From JBHHYU01 sp046757725 (GTDB lineage Bacteria > Desulfobacterota > Binatia > UBA9968): a DNA stretch of 64,000 bases. The position numbers were made by a program, and so were the translations under genes. Positions 51,121 to 60,676 of the stretch are shown here, one piece after another. The stretch spans positions 1 to 64,000 of the forward strand of contig JBHHYU010000002.1 in the NCBI GenBank assembly GCA_046757725.1, in the 5' to 3' direction. The notes under the pieces are model-generated. The model ran no database searches and was not told the origin of the DNA. It saw nothing but the letters and a program-made list of their open reading frames with translations. Positions within the stretch are counted from its first letter, which is position 1; each line of letters starts with the position of its first letter.

Positions 51121-53046
51121 CTAATCTTTGACCTCCTCAAAATCCGCGTCAACCACATCCTCTTTTTTCTTATCCTCATCACCGGTTTTCTGCTCCTGCT
51201 GATCCGATGACGATGGTTGTTCCGTGGAGGCCTGTTGTTGAGAAGCTTTGGCATACATTGCTTCTGCGAGCTTATGGGAGGAGCTCGTTAACTCTTCTGT
51301 CGCAGAGCGAATTTCTTGAAGATCCTGGCCGGCCATGGCCTTTTTAGCTTTTTCTACGGCTCCCTCAATATTTTCCTTGACCCCGGGCTCCAATTCACCG
51401 GTGTAGTCTTTAAGGGATTTCTCAGTGGAATAGATGAGGGAGTCCAGTTGGTTGCGTGCCTCCACCGTTTCTTTCCGTTGTTTGTCATCAGAGGCATGTA
51501 CCTCTGCTTCTCTAACCATCTGCTTGATTTCTTCCTCACTAAGGCCGCTCGACGCGGTGATCTTGATCGATTGCTCTTTCCCGGTTCCCAGGTCCTTTGC
51601 CGAAACATGTACGATCCCATTCGCGTCAATATCGAAGGTCACTTCAATCTGCGGTATTCCTCTGGGTGCCGGGGGGATCCCTATAAGGTCAAACTGGCCC
51701 AGCAATTTATTGTCTGCGGCCATTTCTCTTTCCCCTTGAAAGACCCGAATGGAGACAGCTGTCTGACTATCTTGTGCGGTCGAGAAGGTCTGACTCTTAC
51801 GAGTAGGGATTGTAGTATTACGCTCGATCAGCTTGGTGGAAACACCTCCGAGGGTCTCGATCCCAAGAGATAAAGGAGTCACATCAAGGAGGAGAACGTC
51901 TTTTACGTCCCCCGTGAGCACGGCCCCTTGAATCGCTGCTCCTACAGCTACGACCTCGTCCGGGTTAACTCCCTTGTGGGGATCTTTCCCAAAGAGCTTC
52001 TTCACCCTTTCTTGAACCGCAGGCATCCGTGTCATCCCTCCTACCAGAATGACCTCATTGATATCACTAGGGCTTATCTCTGCGTCTTTAAGGGCTTGCC
52101 GGCAGGGCCGTTCAGTCCTTTCGATCAGGTCGGAGCAGAGAACCTCCAGTTTGGAACGGGTCAGTTTCATGTTGAGATGCTTCGGTCCATTCTGATCAGC
52201 AGTGACAAAAGGAAGATTGATGTCCGTTTCCATGGAGGTGGAGAGTTCACATTTGGCCTTCTCGGCAGCTTCCTTCAAACGTTGCAGGGCCATCCGATCC
52301 TTGCGCAAGTCAATACCTTGGTCCTTCTTGAACTCATCAGCGAGATAATCCATGAGCCTCTGGTCAAAATCTTCCCCCCCTAAGAACGTGTCACCGTTAG
52401 TTGCCTTGACCTCGAAAACACCATCTCCCAATTCCAAAATAGAGATGTCAAAGGTCCCGCCCCCTAGGTCAAAAACAGCAATTTTTTCATCCTTTTTTTT
52501 GTCCAAACCATAGGCGAGGGATGCGGCTGTAGGCTCATTGATGATGCGTAGCACGTTCAGCCCTGCAATCCGCCCTGCATCCTTGGTGGCTTGCCTTTGG
52601 CTGTCATTAAAATAGGCGGGAACCGTAATGACGGCTTCGTTGACTTTTTCTCCCAGATAATCATCCGCTGTCTGCTTCATCTTCTGGAGAATGAAGGCGG
52701 ATATTTCTGCCGGACTGTATCGTTTTGCCCTGGCCTCTACCCAGGCATCTCCATTATCCGCGTGGTTGATTTTATACGGGAGGATCTTCACGGCCTTCTG
52801 GACCATCGCATCTTCGTAACGCCGTCCGATGAGTCGCTTGACGGCAAATATAGTATTTTCCGGGTTGGTGATTGCCTGTCTCCTCGCGATTTGTCCAACC
52901 AATCGCTCCCCGCTCTCGGAAAAAGCAACTACAGAAGGCGTCGTCCGGGTTCCTTCGGCATTCGCAATAACATTCGGATCCCCCCCTTCCATGATTGCTA
53001 CACAGGAGTTAGTTGTCCCCAGATCAATCCCAATAACTTTTGCCAT
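51121..53046 (-). CDS. dnaK: Chaperone DnaK (Hsp70)
   Basis: A 641-residue Hsp70. The N-terminal GIDLGTTNSCVAIMEGG, VPAYFNDSQRQATKDAG, AVFDLGGGTFDISIL and VILVGGMTRMPAVQ are all intact; the C-terminus ends in a charged tail with DVVDADFEEV. It is the ATP-dependent chaperone that works with DnaJ and GrpE. It lies between grpE and dnaJ. Confidence 0.98.
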   Translation of the reverse strand: MAKVIGIDLGTTNSCVAIMEGGDPNVIANAEGTRTTPSVVAFSESGERLVGQIARRQAITNPENTIFAVKRLIGRRYEDAMVQKAVKILPYKINHADNGDAWVEARAKRYSPAEISAFILQKMKQTADDYLGEKVNEAVITVPAYFNDSQRQATKDAGRIAGLNVLRIINEPTAASLAYGLDKKKDEKIAVFDLGGGTFDISILELGDGVFEVKATNGDTFLGGEDFDQRLMDYLADEFKKDQGIDLRKDRMALQRLKEAAEKAKCELSTSMETDINLPFVTADQNGPKHLNMKLTRSKLEVLCSDLIERTERPCRQALKDAEISPSDINEVILVGGMTRMPAVQERVKKLFGKDPHKGVNPDEVVAVGAAIQGAVLTGDVKDVLLLDVTPLSLGIETLGGVSTKLIERNTTIPTRKSQTFSTAQDSQTAVSIRVFQGEREMAADNKLLGQFDLIGIPPAPRGIPQIEVTFDIDANGIVHVSAKDLGTGKEQSIKITASSGLSEEEIKQMVREAEVHASDDKQRKETVEARNQLDSLIYSTEKSLKDYTGELEPGVKENIEGAVEKAKKAMAGQDLQEIRSATEELTSSSHKLAEAMYAKASQQQASTEQPSSSDQQEQKTGDEDKKKEDVVDADFEEVKD

Positions 53047-53116
53047 CGCTTATTCTCCTCATTGTCGGTTTCCGGTTTTCATTTGTAGTCGCATTGGTAA
53101 ACAAAACTCAATGTAT

Positions 53117-53758
53117 TTAATCATCAGTTTCGGCTTTTTCAACCTCCACGTCTGTCTCTTTTTTTTCTTTTGTTTCAGGAGGCTTAGTGACGCTGACCAT
53201 CGAGGGACGGATAAGGCGGTCAAAAAGATAGTATCCTTTGTGATGTTCCTCCACTACCGTATTGGGCTCCAGTTCACCACTTTCCACTTGAGCAATGGCC
53301 TCATGTTTCTCAGGATTGAATTTCTCTCCCTTCGCCGAAACCTGTGTGACCCCGTGTTTATTTAAAACTTCGAGAAATCCTTTGAGGACCATTTCTATCC
53401 CTTCGAGAAGCGATTCTCCGTTGCCACCCCCCGGCGCATGCTCAATTGCCCGCTCGAGGTTATCTAGGATAGGGAGAAGACCCCTGACAAGCCCTTCGTT
53501 GGCGTACCGAACCGCTTCCCCTTTTTCCCGCACCATCCGTTTTTTAAAGTTCTCCAGCTCAGCCACCTGTCGAAGCAAACGATCATGCAATTCCTTCGCT
53601 TCCGATTCTTTCGTCTCTAGTTGCCGACAGAGTTCCTCCAATTCCGGCGGGGAGTGGCTTTCTTTAGCTTCCTGCGCAAGAGATTCCCTATCCACTTCTT
53701 CAGTTATTTCCTCTTCTTGAGTTATTTCCCCGCCCCCCTTTTTGGCCATCTCATCCAT
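53117..53758 (-). CDS. grpE: Nucleotide exchange factor GrpE
   Basis: A 213-residue GrpE. An acidic N-terminus, a long coiled coil (about 35-80) and the C-terminal beta domain with FNPEKHEAIAQVESGELEPN are all present. It releases ADP from DnaK. It is the first gene of the heat-shock operon; hrcA is not in front of it. Its promoter is at 53798-53826. Confidence 0.94.
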   Translation of the reverse strand: MDEMAKKGGGEITQEEEITEEVDRESLAQEAKESHSPPELEELCRQLETKESEAKELHDRLLRQVAELENFKKRMVREKGEAVRYANEGLVRGLLPILDNLERAIEHAPGGGNGESLLEGIEMVLKGFLEVLNKHGVTQVSAKGEKFNPEKHEAIAQVESGELEPNTVVEEHHKGYYLFDRLIRPSMVSVTKPPETKEKKETDVEVEKAETDD

Positions 53759-53779
53759 GTTTTTATTTTTTTCCTGCTT

Positions 53780-53827
53780 CTTGACAATAGCCGTGAAATT
53801 TTAAGCATCGTCCCGTTGGTTGTCAAG
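53780..53827 (-). promoter_or_regulatory. Promoter with flanking inverted repeat upstream of grpE
   Basis: On the minus strand TTGACA (53821-53826) and TAAAAT (53798-53803) are 17 bases apart, a near-perfect housekeeping promoter. The -35 is inside one arm of an 8-base inverted repeat (cttgacaa at 53780-53787, ttgtcaag at 53820-53827, 32 bases between), the other arm being downstream of the start point. No CIRCE sequence is seen. The repeat may be an operator for an unidentified heat-shock regulator. Confidence 0.65.
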
Positions 53828-53866
53828 GTTCTCTGCGTTGAAACTCATTGATTTTCATGAGGTTGC

Positions 53867-54685
53867 GTGTTTTTTCGGAAAGTGCTAATAATTCTTCAAA
53901 AGGATATTCCCCAAACCGTGCGTTCTTCCTGTGTGACCCCGGCAATTGTGCTGCGCTCTAGGCCCTTCGGCGAGTCCGACAAAATCGTTTCATTTTTTAC
54001 TCAGGATTACGGTAAAGTAACCGGTATTGCCAAAGGGGCCAAGCGTTCGCGGAAAAGGTTTGTCAACTCGCTGGAACCGTTCTCTCTGGTCAATCTATAC
54101 TTTTATAATTCCCTGCATGGGTCCTTGGCCTTTGTGCATGCCTGTAACCTGGTTCAGGCCTTTAACGATTTGAGCACGAGTCTGGAAAAGGTCGCTCATG
54201 CCTCCTATATCGTAGAGATCACAGAGGCGCTTAGCAGCGAGCGGGAAGAGAATCGGTTAATATTCGAGCATCTAAAGCAAGCGCTGAGCTTGGTAGAGGC
54301 GGAGGGACCATCTCTCCCTTTCCTCACTTATTTTGAACTGAAGTTGCTCAAGTTAGCGGGTTACGAACCGATGTTGGAACACTGTCGCCGCTGTGCAAAG
54401 AATTGGAGAGTCGAGTCTCAGGTAGAGTGGTGTTTTAGTCCACGCGATGGGGGGATCCTATGTGGTTCGTGTTCTGCGTTCAGAAAAGCAACCATGCCCC
54501 TATCTCTTGCTGCGGTTGATGCCTTATCAAACCTTCAGAAGGCAAACCCTGTATTTTCACACCACGCTGCTCCTACACCTAGCGTGCTGAAAGAAGGCCA
54601 GGCCGTGCTGCTCCGATTCATTCAATTTCAAGTGGATAAGGAATTAAAATCAGCCCGTTTTATAGACACGTTCTCTCTCGCGTGA
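53867..54685 (+). CDS. recO: DNA repair protein RecO
   Basis: A 272-residue RecO. The N-terminal OB-fold begins TPAIVLRSRPFGESDKIVSFFTQDYG. A zinc motif is in CRRCAKNW with CGSC later. It loads RecA with RecR at gaps. The GTG at 53867 has gagg just upstream; a shorter GTG start about 52 bases in would match many homologues. It is divergent from grpE. Confidence 0.88.
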   Translation: MFFRKVLIILQKDIPQTVRSSCVTPAIVLRSRPFGESDKIVSFFTQDYGKVTGIAKGAKRSRKRFVNSLEPFSLVNLYFYNSLHGSLAFVHACNLVQAFNDLSTSLEKVAHASYIVEITEALSSEREENRLIFEHLKQALSLVEAEGPSLPFLTYFELKLLKLAGYEPMLEHCRRCAKNWRVESQVEWCFSPRDGGILCGSCSAFRKATMPLSLAAVDALSNLQKANPVFSHHAAPTPSVLKEGQAVLLRFIQFQVDKELKSARFIDTFSLA

Positions 54686-54756
54686 TCTTTTTGCTCTTTC
54701 TTTTCTTGAAAATGCACATCAAAAGTCGTATCGAAGAGTTTGGCTAGGAGTGGCAA

Positions 54757-57477
54757 ATGGTGAAGCAAAAGAAATATGTTTTCTCTTTCGGTGGAGGCAA
54801 GGCTGAAGGCAAAGCGGCTATGCGAGAGCTCCTCGGAGGCAAGGGTGCCGGTCTTCACGAAATGACGCGGATTGGGGCTCCTGTTCCCCCTGGGTTCACT
54901 ATTACTACCGATGTTTGCAGCTATTATTATGCGCACCGTCGTCGGTTTCCAAGGGGGCTCAACCGCGAGATACTCGTCGCACTCAGCAGAGTCGAAAAGG
55001 TCATGGGAAGAAAATTTGGTGACCCGGAAAGGCCTTTACTGGTATCGGTCCGATCCGGGGCGCGGGAATCCATGCCGGGGATGATGGATACGGTTCTAAA
55101 CCTCGGTCTGAACAATCAAACCGTTCAGGGCCTGATTACCGGTACAAAAAACGCGCGTTTCGCTTACGACTCCTACCGCCGCTTCGTTCAGATGTACGGT
55201 GATGTTGTGTTAGGACTCAAGCCGAAGGATAAACAGGAACGCGATCCGTTTGAGCTTATCTTGGAAGGTATGAAAGAAGCACGGGGAGTCCGTTTTGACA
55301 CCGATCTCAGCGCTGAGGATCTCAAGGAGGTTGTGGCTGCCTTCAAAGCGGAGATCAAGACAAAACTGGGCAAGGATTTTCCCGAAGATCCTTATGAACA
55401 GCTCTGGGGCGCCATTGGCGCCGTTTTCGGTTCCTGGGACAATGACCGCGCTATCGCTTATCGCGACCTATACCGCATCCCGCATACCTGGGGAACTGCG
55501 GTCAGCGTGCAGACCATGGTATTTGGGAATATGGGGAATAACTGTGCGACCGGCGTAGCCTTCACGCGCAACCCTGCCACAGGTGAAAAACGCTTTTATG
55601 GCGAGTTTCTGGTCAACGCCCAGGGGGAGGATGTGGTCGCGGGAATCCGTACGCCACGGCCTATACTGGAATTGCGAGATGTCATGCCGAAGCCTTATGG
55701 CACGTTGCAGAGGGTAGCGAAAATCCTGGAGAAACACTATAGGGACGTGCAGGACATCGAGTTTACCATTGAAAATGCTAAGCTCTGGATGCTTCAGACC
55801 AGGACCGCGAAGCGAACCGGGTTTGCCGCCGTCCGAATTGCGGTGGATCTTGTTGGAGAAGGGATCATTTCGAAGAAAGCTGCCCTTAGCCGGATTGAGC
55901 CGGATCAGCTCACCCATCTTTTGCAGCCTATTTTTGATGAAACGGACAAGGAGCGAGCCGCAAAAGAGGGGCACATCCTGGCGAAAGGACTGCCTGCCGG
56001 ACCGGGGGCAGCGACAGGTCGCATCGTCTTTCACGCGGCGGGTGCCGAAGAGTGGAAAAATCGCGGAGAACGCGTCATTCTCTGCCGCACCGAGACCAGC
56101 CCCGATGACATACGTGGTATGGAGGCATCTCAAGGAATCCTAACCGCACGGGGCGGAATGACCTCTCACGCAGCCCTTGTTGCACGGCAGATGGGCAAAG
56201 TTTGCGTGGCCGGTTGTGAAGCGCTCAACATTGATTATATTCGGCGAGAGATGCGGGTCGGTGAGACCCTTTTAAAAGAGGGAGATTGGATCTCTGTAGA
56301 CGGAACCACCGGGGAGGTGATCCAGGGTGAGCTTCAGACCCGTCCCTCGGAAGTTCTCCAGGTGCTGGTTGGGGGGACTTTGGAAGCCAAAGACTCACAA
56401 GTATACCAGCAATTCGCAAAGCTTATGAAATGGGCGGATCGAGTGCGTAAGCTCGGAGTCCGGACCAATTCAGACCAACCGGAACAGGCCAAGGTAGCTT
56501 TGGCCTTCGGCACTGAAGGGATCGGCCTTTGCCGGACAGAACACATGTTTTTTGAAGAAGACCGGATCTTGCCGGTTCGGGAGATGATTTTAGCAAAGAA
56601 CGAATCAGGTCGCCGCCGAGCCTTAGCCAAACTGCTCCCCCTCCAGAAGAAGGACTTTAAAGGTATCCTTGAGATTATGGGGAAGCTGCCTGTTACCATC
56701 CGTACCTTGGACCCTCCGCTGCATGAATTTCTCCCTAAGACCGAAGAGCAGATCCTGGAACTTGCACAGGTTATGGAGGTGCCGGTTGAAACCGTAAGAA
56801 ATAAAGTGGCGGTCCTGCGGGAATTCAACCCTATGCTGGGGCACCGCGGCTGTCGTTTGGGTATTTCCTTTCCTGAAATAACCGAGATGCAGGCCCAGGC
56901 GATCTTCGAGGCGGCCTGCGAACTCCGTAAGGAGGGAAAAAATCCCTACCCTGAGGTCATGATCCCTTTGGTCGGGTCGCGCCAGGAGCTTCATGTGCAA
57001 CGTGAAATTGTGGAACGGGTCGCCCAGGAAACCATGAGGACTTATGGTGTGAGGGTTCGCTATATGATTGGGACCATGATTGAGCTACCGCGAGCCTGCC
57101 TCTTGGCCGATGAGATTGCCCGCGAAGCAGAATTTTTCTCTTTTGGAACCAATGATCTGACGCAAACCTGTTTGGGTCTCTCCCGGGATGATGCGGGCAA
57201 GTTTCTCCCGGGCTACGTTGCCGGCGGCCTACTGCCGGAGGATCCCTTCGTCAGTATCGACCGGGACGGGGTCGGCGCGTTGATGCAGATCGGAGTCGAG
57301 AAGGGACGAAAAGTTCGGAAAAATCTTGAGATGGGTATCTGTGGTGAACACGCCGGCGACCCCAGATCGGTTGCTTTCTGCCACAAAGTCAAGCTGGATT
57401 ACGTGAGCTGCTCTCCCTATCGCGTCCCCATTGCCAAGCTTGCGGCAGCCCAGGCCGCTCTGCGTAAACAATTCTAG
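54757..57477 (+). CDS. ppdK: Pyruvate, phosphate dikinase
   Basis: A 906-residue dikinase. The N-terminal ATP-grasp part starts YVFSFGGGKAEGK with LLGGKGAGLHEM. The swivelling His is in GGMTSHAALVARQMG. The C-terminal PEP barrel has GTEGIGLCRTEHMFF and the catalytic Cys in GICGEHAGDPRS. It interconverts pyruvate and phosphoenolpyruvate, using ATP and phosphate. The ATG has a clear aggag site. Confidence 0.97.
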   Translation: MVKQKKYVFSFGGGKAEGKAAMRELLGGKGAGLHEMTRIGAPVPPGFTITTDVCSYYYAHRRRFPRGLNREILVALSRVEKVMGRKFGDPERPLLVSVRSGARESMPGMMDTVLNLGLNNQTVQGLITGTKNARFAYDSYRRFVQMYGDVVLGLKPKDKQERDPFELILEGMKEARGVRFDTDLSAEDLKEVVAAFKAEIKTKLGKDFPEDPYEQLWGAIGAVFGSWDNDRAIAYRDLYRIPHTWGTAVSVQTMVFGNMGNNCATGVAFTRNPATGEKRFYGEFLVNAQGEDVVAGIRTPRPILELRDVMPKPYGTLQRVAKILEKHYRDVQDIEFTIENAKLWMLQTRTAKRTGFAAVRIAVDLVGEGIISKKAALSRIEPDQLTHLLQPIFDETDKERAAKEGHILAKGLPAGPGAATGRIVFHAAGAEEWKNRGERVILCRTETSPDDIRGMEASQGILTARGGMTSHAALVARQMGKVCVAGCEALNIDYIRREMRVGETLLKEGDWISVDGTTGEVIQGELQTRPSEVLQVLVGGTLEAKDSQVYQQFAKLMKWADRVRKLGVRTNSDQPEQAKVALAFGTEGIGLCRTEHMFFEEDRILPVREMILAKNESGRRRALAKLLPLQKKDFKGILEIMGKLPVTIRTLDPPLHEFLPKTEEQILELAQVMEVPVETVRNKVAVLREFNPMLGHRGCRLGISFPEITEMQAQAIFEAACELRKEGKNPYPEVMIPLVGSRQELHVQREIVERVAQETMRTYGVRVRYMIGTMIELPRACLLADEIAREAEFFSFGTNDLTQTCLGLSRDDAGKFLPGYVAGGLLPEDPFVSIDRDGVGALMQIGVEKGRKVRKNLEMGICGEHAGDPRSVAFCHKVKLDYVSCSPYRVPIAKLAAAQAALRKQF

Positions 57478-57616
57478 GTGCCTCATGTGTTCTTTTCCTG
57501 CCTGGAAAACGGTGTAATGGCGCGCCGCTAGCCTTTTTATAGCCTATAGCGCTGTTTTAAAGTTGACAGCAGGGCCAATTTTTAAGATAATTCAACTATT
57601 TCCTATCGGTTTTTTT

Positions 57617-59344
57617 ATGGAACCTCGTATTGCTGAGCTTTTAGTCCGGGGAGGAGTTGTCACCCGTGAGCAACTTACAACCGCCCTTGAAAAAGAGAAA
57701 AAAAACGGCTCCAACCTTGTCCAGGAACTAGTTCAACTAGGGCTTACGACCGAAGATCAGCTCGCCGAATTTCTCGCCAAGCAATTTGGTATCGAAAAGG
57801 TCGAGCTGGAAAACTCCGAGATCGAAGATTCAGTTTTCAATCTGGTCCCACCTCAATTTATCCAGAAACATCAGATCATTCCTCTCCGCCTTCGGGGTTC
57901 CACCCTGACCGTAGCCTTGACTGATCCAACTGACCTGATGGCAATCAATGAAATCAAGTTCATCACCGGCTACGACGTGCGGCTTGTGTTGGCTTCCGGT
58001 TCAGCCATCAAACAGGTTCTGGAAAAACGCTTCGGCAGTGTCAGTTACGACGAAGTTCTCAAGAAGTTAAGTGACGACGAGTTGGAAGTTATCCGGGAAG
58101 AGGAAGAGATTAACCTCGAACAGCTCCAACAAGCCACCATGGATGCCCCGGTGGTGACCTTAGTCAACGCGGTTTTGGCTGATGCCGCGAAGCGCGGGGC
58201 AAGCGATATCCATGTGGAACCCTATGAGAAAATCTTTCGTGTTCGATTCCGGATTGATGGGGTATTGCAAGAGATCATGACCCCACCCCCTAAACTGAAG
58301 AACGCCTTAGTCTCCCGTCTTAAGGTCATGGCCAATCTCGACATTGCGGAGAGGAGACGAACCCAAGACGGGCGGATCAAGCTCAAACGGGGACCCGGGC
58401 AGGAGCTGGATATTCGGGTTTCGGTCTTACCCACGCTCTTCGGGGAGAAAATCGTTATGCGTCTCCTGGACAAGTCTAATCTTCAACTCGATATGGCAAA
58501 GCTCGGATTCGATACTCAAAACCTGGAGGATTTTCATGGGGCGATCCATAAACCCTACGGGATGATTCTCATCACAGGCCCTACCGGAAGCGGTAAATCT
58601 ACCACCTTGTACTCAGCCCTTGCAGAACTCAACCAGCCGGATGTCAACATCTCTACCGCTGAGGATCCGGTGGAATATAACCTCATGGGGATTAACCAGG
58701 TACAGGTCAGGGAAGAGATCGGGCTTAGCTTTGCGGCTTCTTTACGATCCTTCCTCCGTCAAGACCCCGACATTATCATGGTGGGAGAGATCCGAGATTT
58801 GGAAACGGCTCAAATCGCTGTCAAAGCTGCCCTTACCGGCCATCTAGTTCTTAGTACTCTCCATACCAATGATGCCCCCTCTACCGTCGGGCGTTTGATC
58901 AATATGGGGTTGGAGCCCTTTCTGCTTACCTCGTCAATTAATCTGGTTGCTGCCCAGAGATTGGTGCGCAAGATCTGTACCGATTGTAAAGTGCCGGCAG
59001 AAATCAGCTCCGATGCGCTCCTCAACATCGGTGTCGATCCCACAGAACTCGTTCCAGAGTTTCCCGTGTTTCACGGCGAAGGCTGTCCTAAATGTAATCA
59101 CACGGGGTACAAGGGGCGCATTGCCATCTATGAGATCCTAGTCATGCGTGAGACGCTAAAAGAGATGATTTTAAGAGGCTCCTCGGCTGAGGATCTAAAG
59201 CGAGAGGCGGTCAAGCTGGGCATGAGCACGCTTAGAATGAGCGCTATTCAAAAAGTCCGCCAGGGGCTCACGACCATCGAAGAGACCGTGCGTACAACCG
59301 ACTCCGACAAGGGGTTTGGATCGGTGTTTTCGGGGGCTATTTGA
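57617..59344 (+). CDS. pilB: Type IV pilus extension ATPase PilB
   Basis: A 575-residue GspE/PilB ATPase. The N-terminal MshE-type domain is followed by Walker A GPTGSGKSTTLYSAL, the Asp box and His box of this family, and a zinc-binding tetracysteine (CTDCKVPAE...CPKCNHTGYKG). It powers pilin assembly. ATG 57617 gives a normal length; a TTG at 57563 would add 18 residues. It heads the pil cluster. Confidence 0.95.
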   Translation: MEPRIAELLVRGGVVTREQLTTALEKEKKNGSNLVQELVQLGLTTEDQLAEFLAKQFGIEKVELENSEIEDSVFNLVPPQFIQKHQIIPLRLRGSTLTVALTDPTDLMAINEIKFITGYDVRLVLASGSAIKQVLEKRFGSVSYDEVLKKLSDDELEVIREEEEINLEQLQQATMDAPVVTLVNAVLADAAKRGASDIHVEPYEKIFRVRFRIDGVLQEIMTPPPKLKNALVSRLKVMANLDIAERRRTQDGRIKLKRGPGQELDIRVSVLPTLFGEKIVMRLLDKSNLQLDMAKLGFDTQNLEDFHGAIHKPYGMILITGPTGSGKSTTLYSALAELNQPDVNISTAEDPVEYNLMGINQVQVREEIGLSFAASLRSFLRQDPDIIMVGEIRDLETAQIAVKAALTGHLVLSTLHTNDAPSTVGRLINMGLEPFLLTSSINLVAAQRLVRKICTDCKVPAEISSDALLNIGVDPTELVPEFPVFHGEGCPKCNHTGYKGRIAIYEILVMRETLKEMILRGSSAEDLKREAVKLGMSTLRMSAIQKVRQGLTTIEETVRTTDSDKGFGSVFSGAI

Positions 59345-59423
59345 TGCCTGGGTTTCGGGGACGCAGGAGTGGGGTGAGGTACGCTCCGGCGATCCGGCTT
59401 ACCGGTGCCGAAGGGAGACAGTA

Positions 59424-60644
59424 ATGCCGGTCTTTGTATGGGAAGGAAGAACCGCCCAGGGAAAGGTCCTCAAAGGCGAGAGGGAAGCCCCAAGTCAGAG
59501 GGAGATTTTTAGCTGGCTCCGGGGCCAGAGGATTCGGCCTATTCCCACTCGGGTTCGGGAGAAAGGGAAGGGGCTAGATAAAGAAATTACCATCCCTGGG
59601 TTTGGGCCAAAGGTGAAGTCTCGGGATGTAATCGTCTTCACCCGCCTGTTCGGGACCATGATCGATGCGGGGCTTCCAATCGTTCAAAGCCTTGATATAT
59701 TAGTCCAGCAGACAGAGAATAAGGCCTTCAAACAGACTGTTAGTATGATCAAACAGGATGTGGCCGGTGGATCAACACTGGCCGACGCCTTGAGCAAACA
59801 TCCAAAAATTTTCGACGATCTCTATGTCAACATGGTAGCGGCCGGGGAAATTGGCGGCGTCTTGAACACGATTCTTAATCGTATTTCGCTCTTCATCGAG
59901 AAGGCAGCAAAGCTGAAAAAGAAAGTGAAGGGAGCCATGATCTACCCTGCTACGATCATCGGAGTGGCAGTGATTGTGGTTGCTATCCTACTGATCTATG
60001 TTATTCCCGTCTTTGCCGACCTTTATGGCAGCATGGGCCATGCTCTGCCGGCCCCTACTCAGTTTACGATCAACATCAGCAACTGGTTTCGGGCCTATTT
60101 CTTCTACCTAGTAGGGGCCATTGGTATCGTCATCATCGCGCTTCGGATTTACTATAAAACGGATCAGGGAAGAATGGCGATCGACGGTCTTTTTCTCAGG
60201 CTTCCGGTCATGGGAGATCTGCTCCGCAAAGTGGCGGTGGCACGTTTTTCGCAAAACATGTCGATTCTTCTCAGCTCCGGGGTTCCTATTTTAGATGGCC
60301 TGGCCATTACCGGCAAGACCGCTGGAAACAAGGTTATTGAAAAGGCCGTCATGGATGCCCGTGTCAGCATCAGCAGAGGACAGACGATCGCGGAGCCGCT
60401 AGCACAGAGTAAACTCTTCCCTCCCATGGTCTGCCAGATGGTAGCTATTGGAGAAAACACCGGGGCCCTGGATGCTATGCTCAAAAAGGTGGCGGATTTT
60501 TATGAAGAAGAGGTGGATAACTCCGTAGCCAATTTAACTGCTCTCATGGAGCCGATGATCATGGTGGTCCTCGGTGTCATCCTCGGCGGGTTAGTGATTT
60601 CGATGTACCTGCCGATATTCCAACTAGGCTCAGTGATCTCATAA
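59424..60644 (+). CDS. pilC: Type IV pilus inner-membrane platform protein PilC
   Basis: A 406-residue PilC/GspF protein. Two GspF domains, each with FTRLFGTMIDAGLPIVQSLD-like and FSQNMSILLSSGVPILDGL motifs, and three membrane helices are present. ATG 59424 has aagggagac upstream; a longer frame from 59316 overlaps pilB. pilT, often found between pilB and pilC, is absent. Confidence 0.95.
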   Translation: MPVFVWEGRTAQGKVLKGEREAPSQREIFSWLRGQRIRPIPTRVREKGKGLDKEITIPGFGPKVKSRDVIVFTRLFGTMIDAGLPIVQSLDILVQQTENKAFKQTVSMIKQDVAGGSTLADALSKHPKIFDDLYVNMVAAGEIGGVLNTILNRISLFIEKAAKLKKKVKGAMIYPATIIGVAVIVVAILLIYVIPVFADLYGSMGHALPAPTQFTINISNWFRAYFFYLVGAIGIVIIALRIYYKTDQGRMAIDGLFLRLPVMGDLLRKVAVARFSQNMSILLSSGVPILDGLAITGKTAGNKVIEKAVMDARVSISRGQTIAEPLAQSKLFPPMVCQMVAIGENTGALDAMLKKVADFYEEEVDNSVANLTALMEPMIMVVLGVILGGLVISMYLPIFQLGSVIS

Positions 60645-60676
60645 AAAGGTTGGCGTGAGCCGCACCCTGCTCGACG

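Noticed and set aside
53871..53900. CIRCE-like half site gtgctaat near recO
   Set aside because: Only one half of the CIRCE inverted repeat is present.
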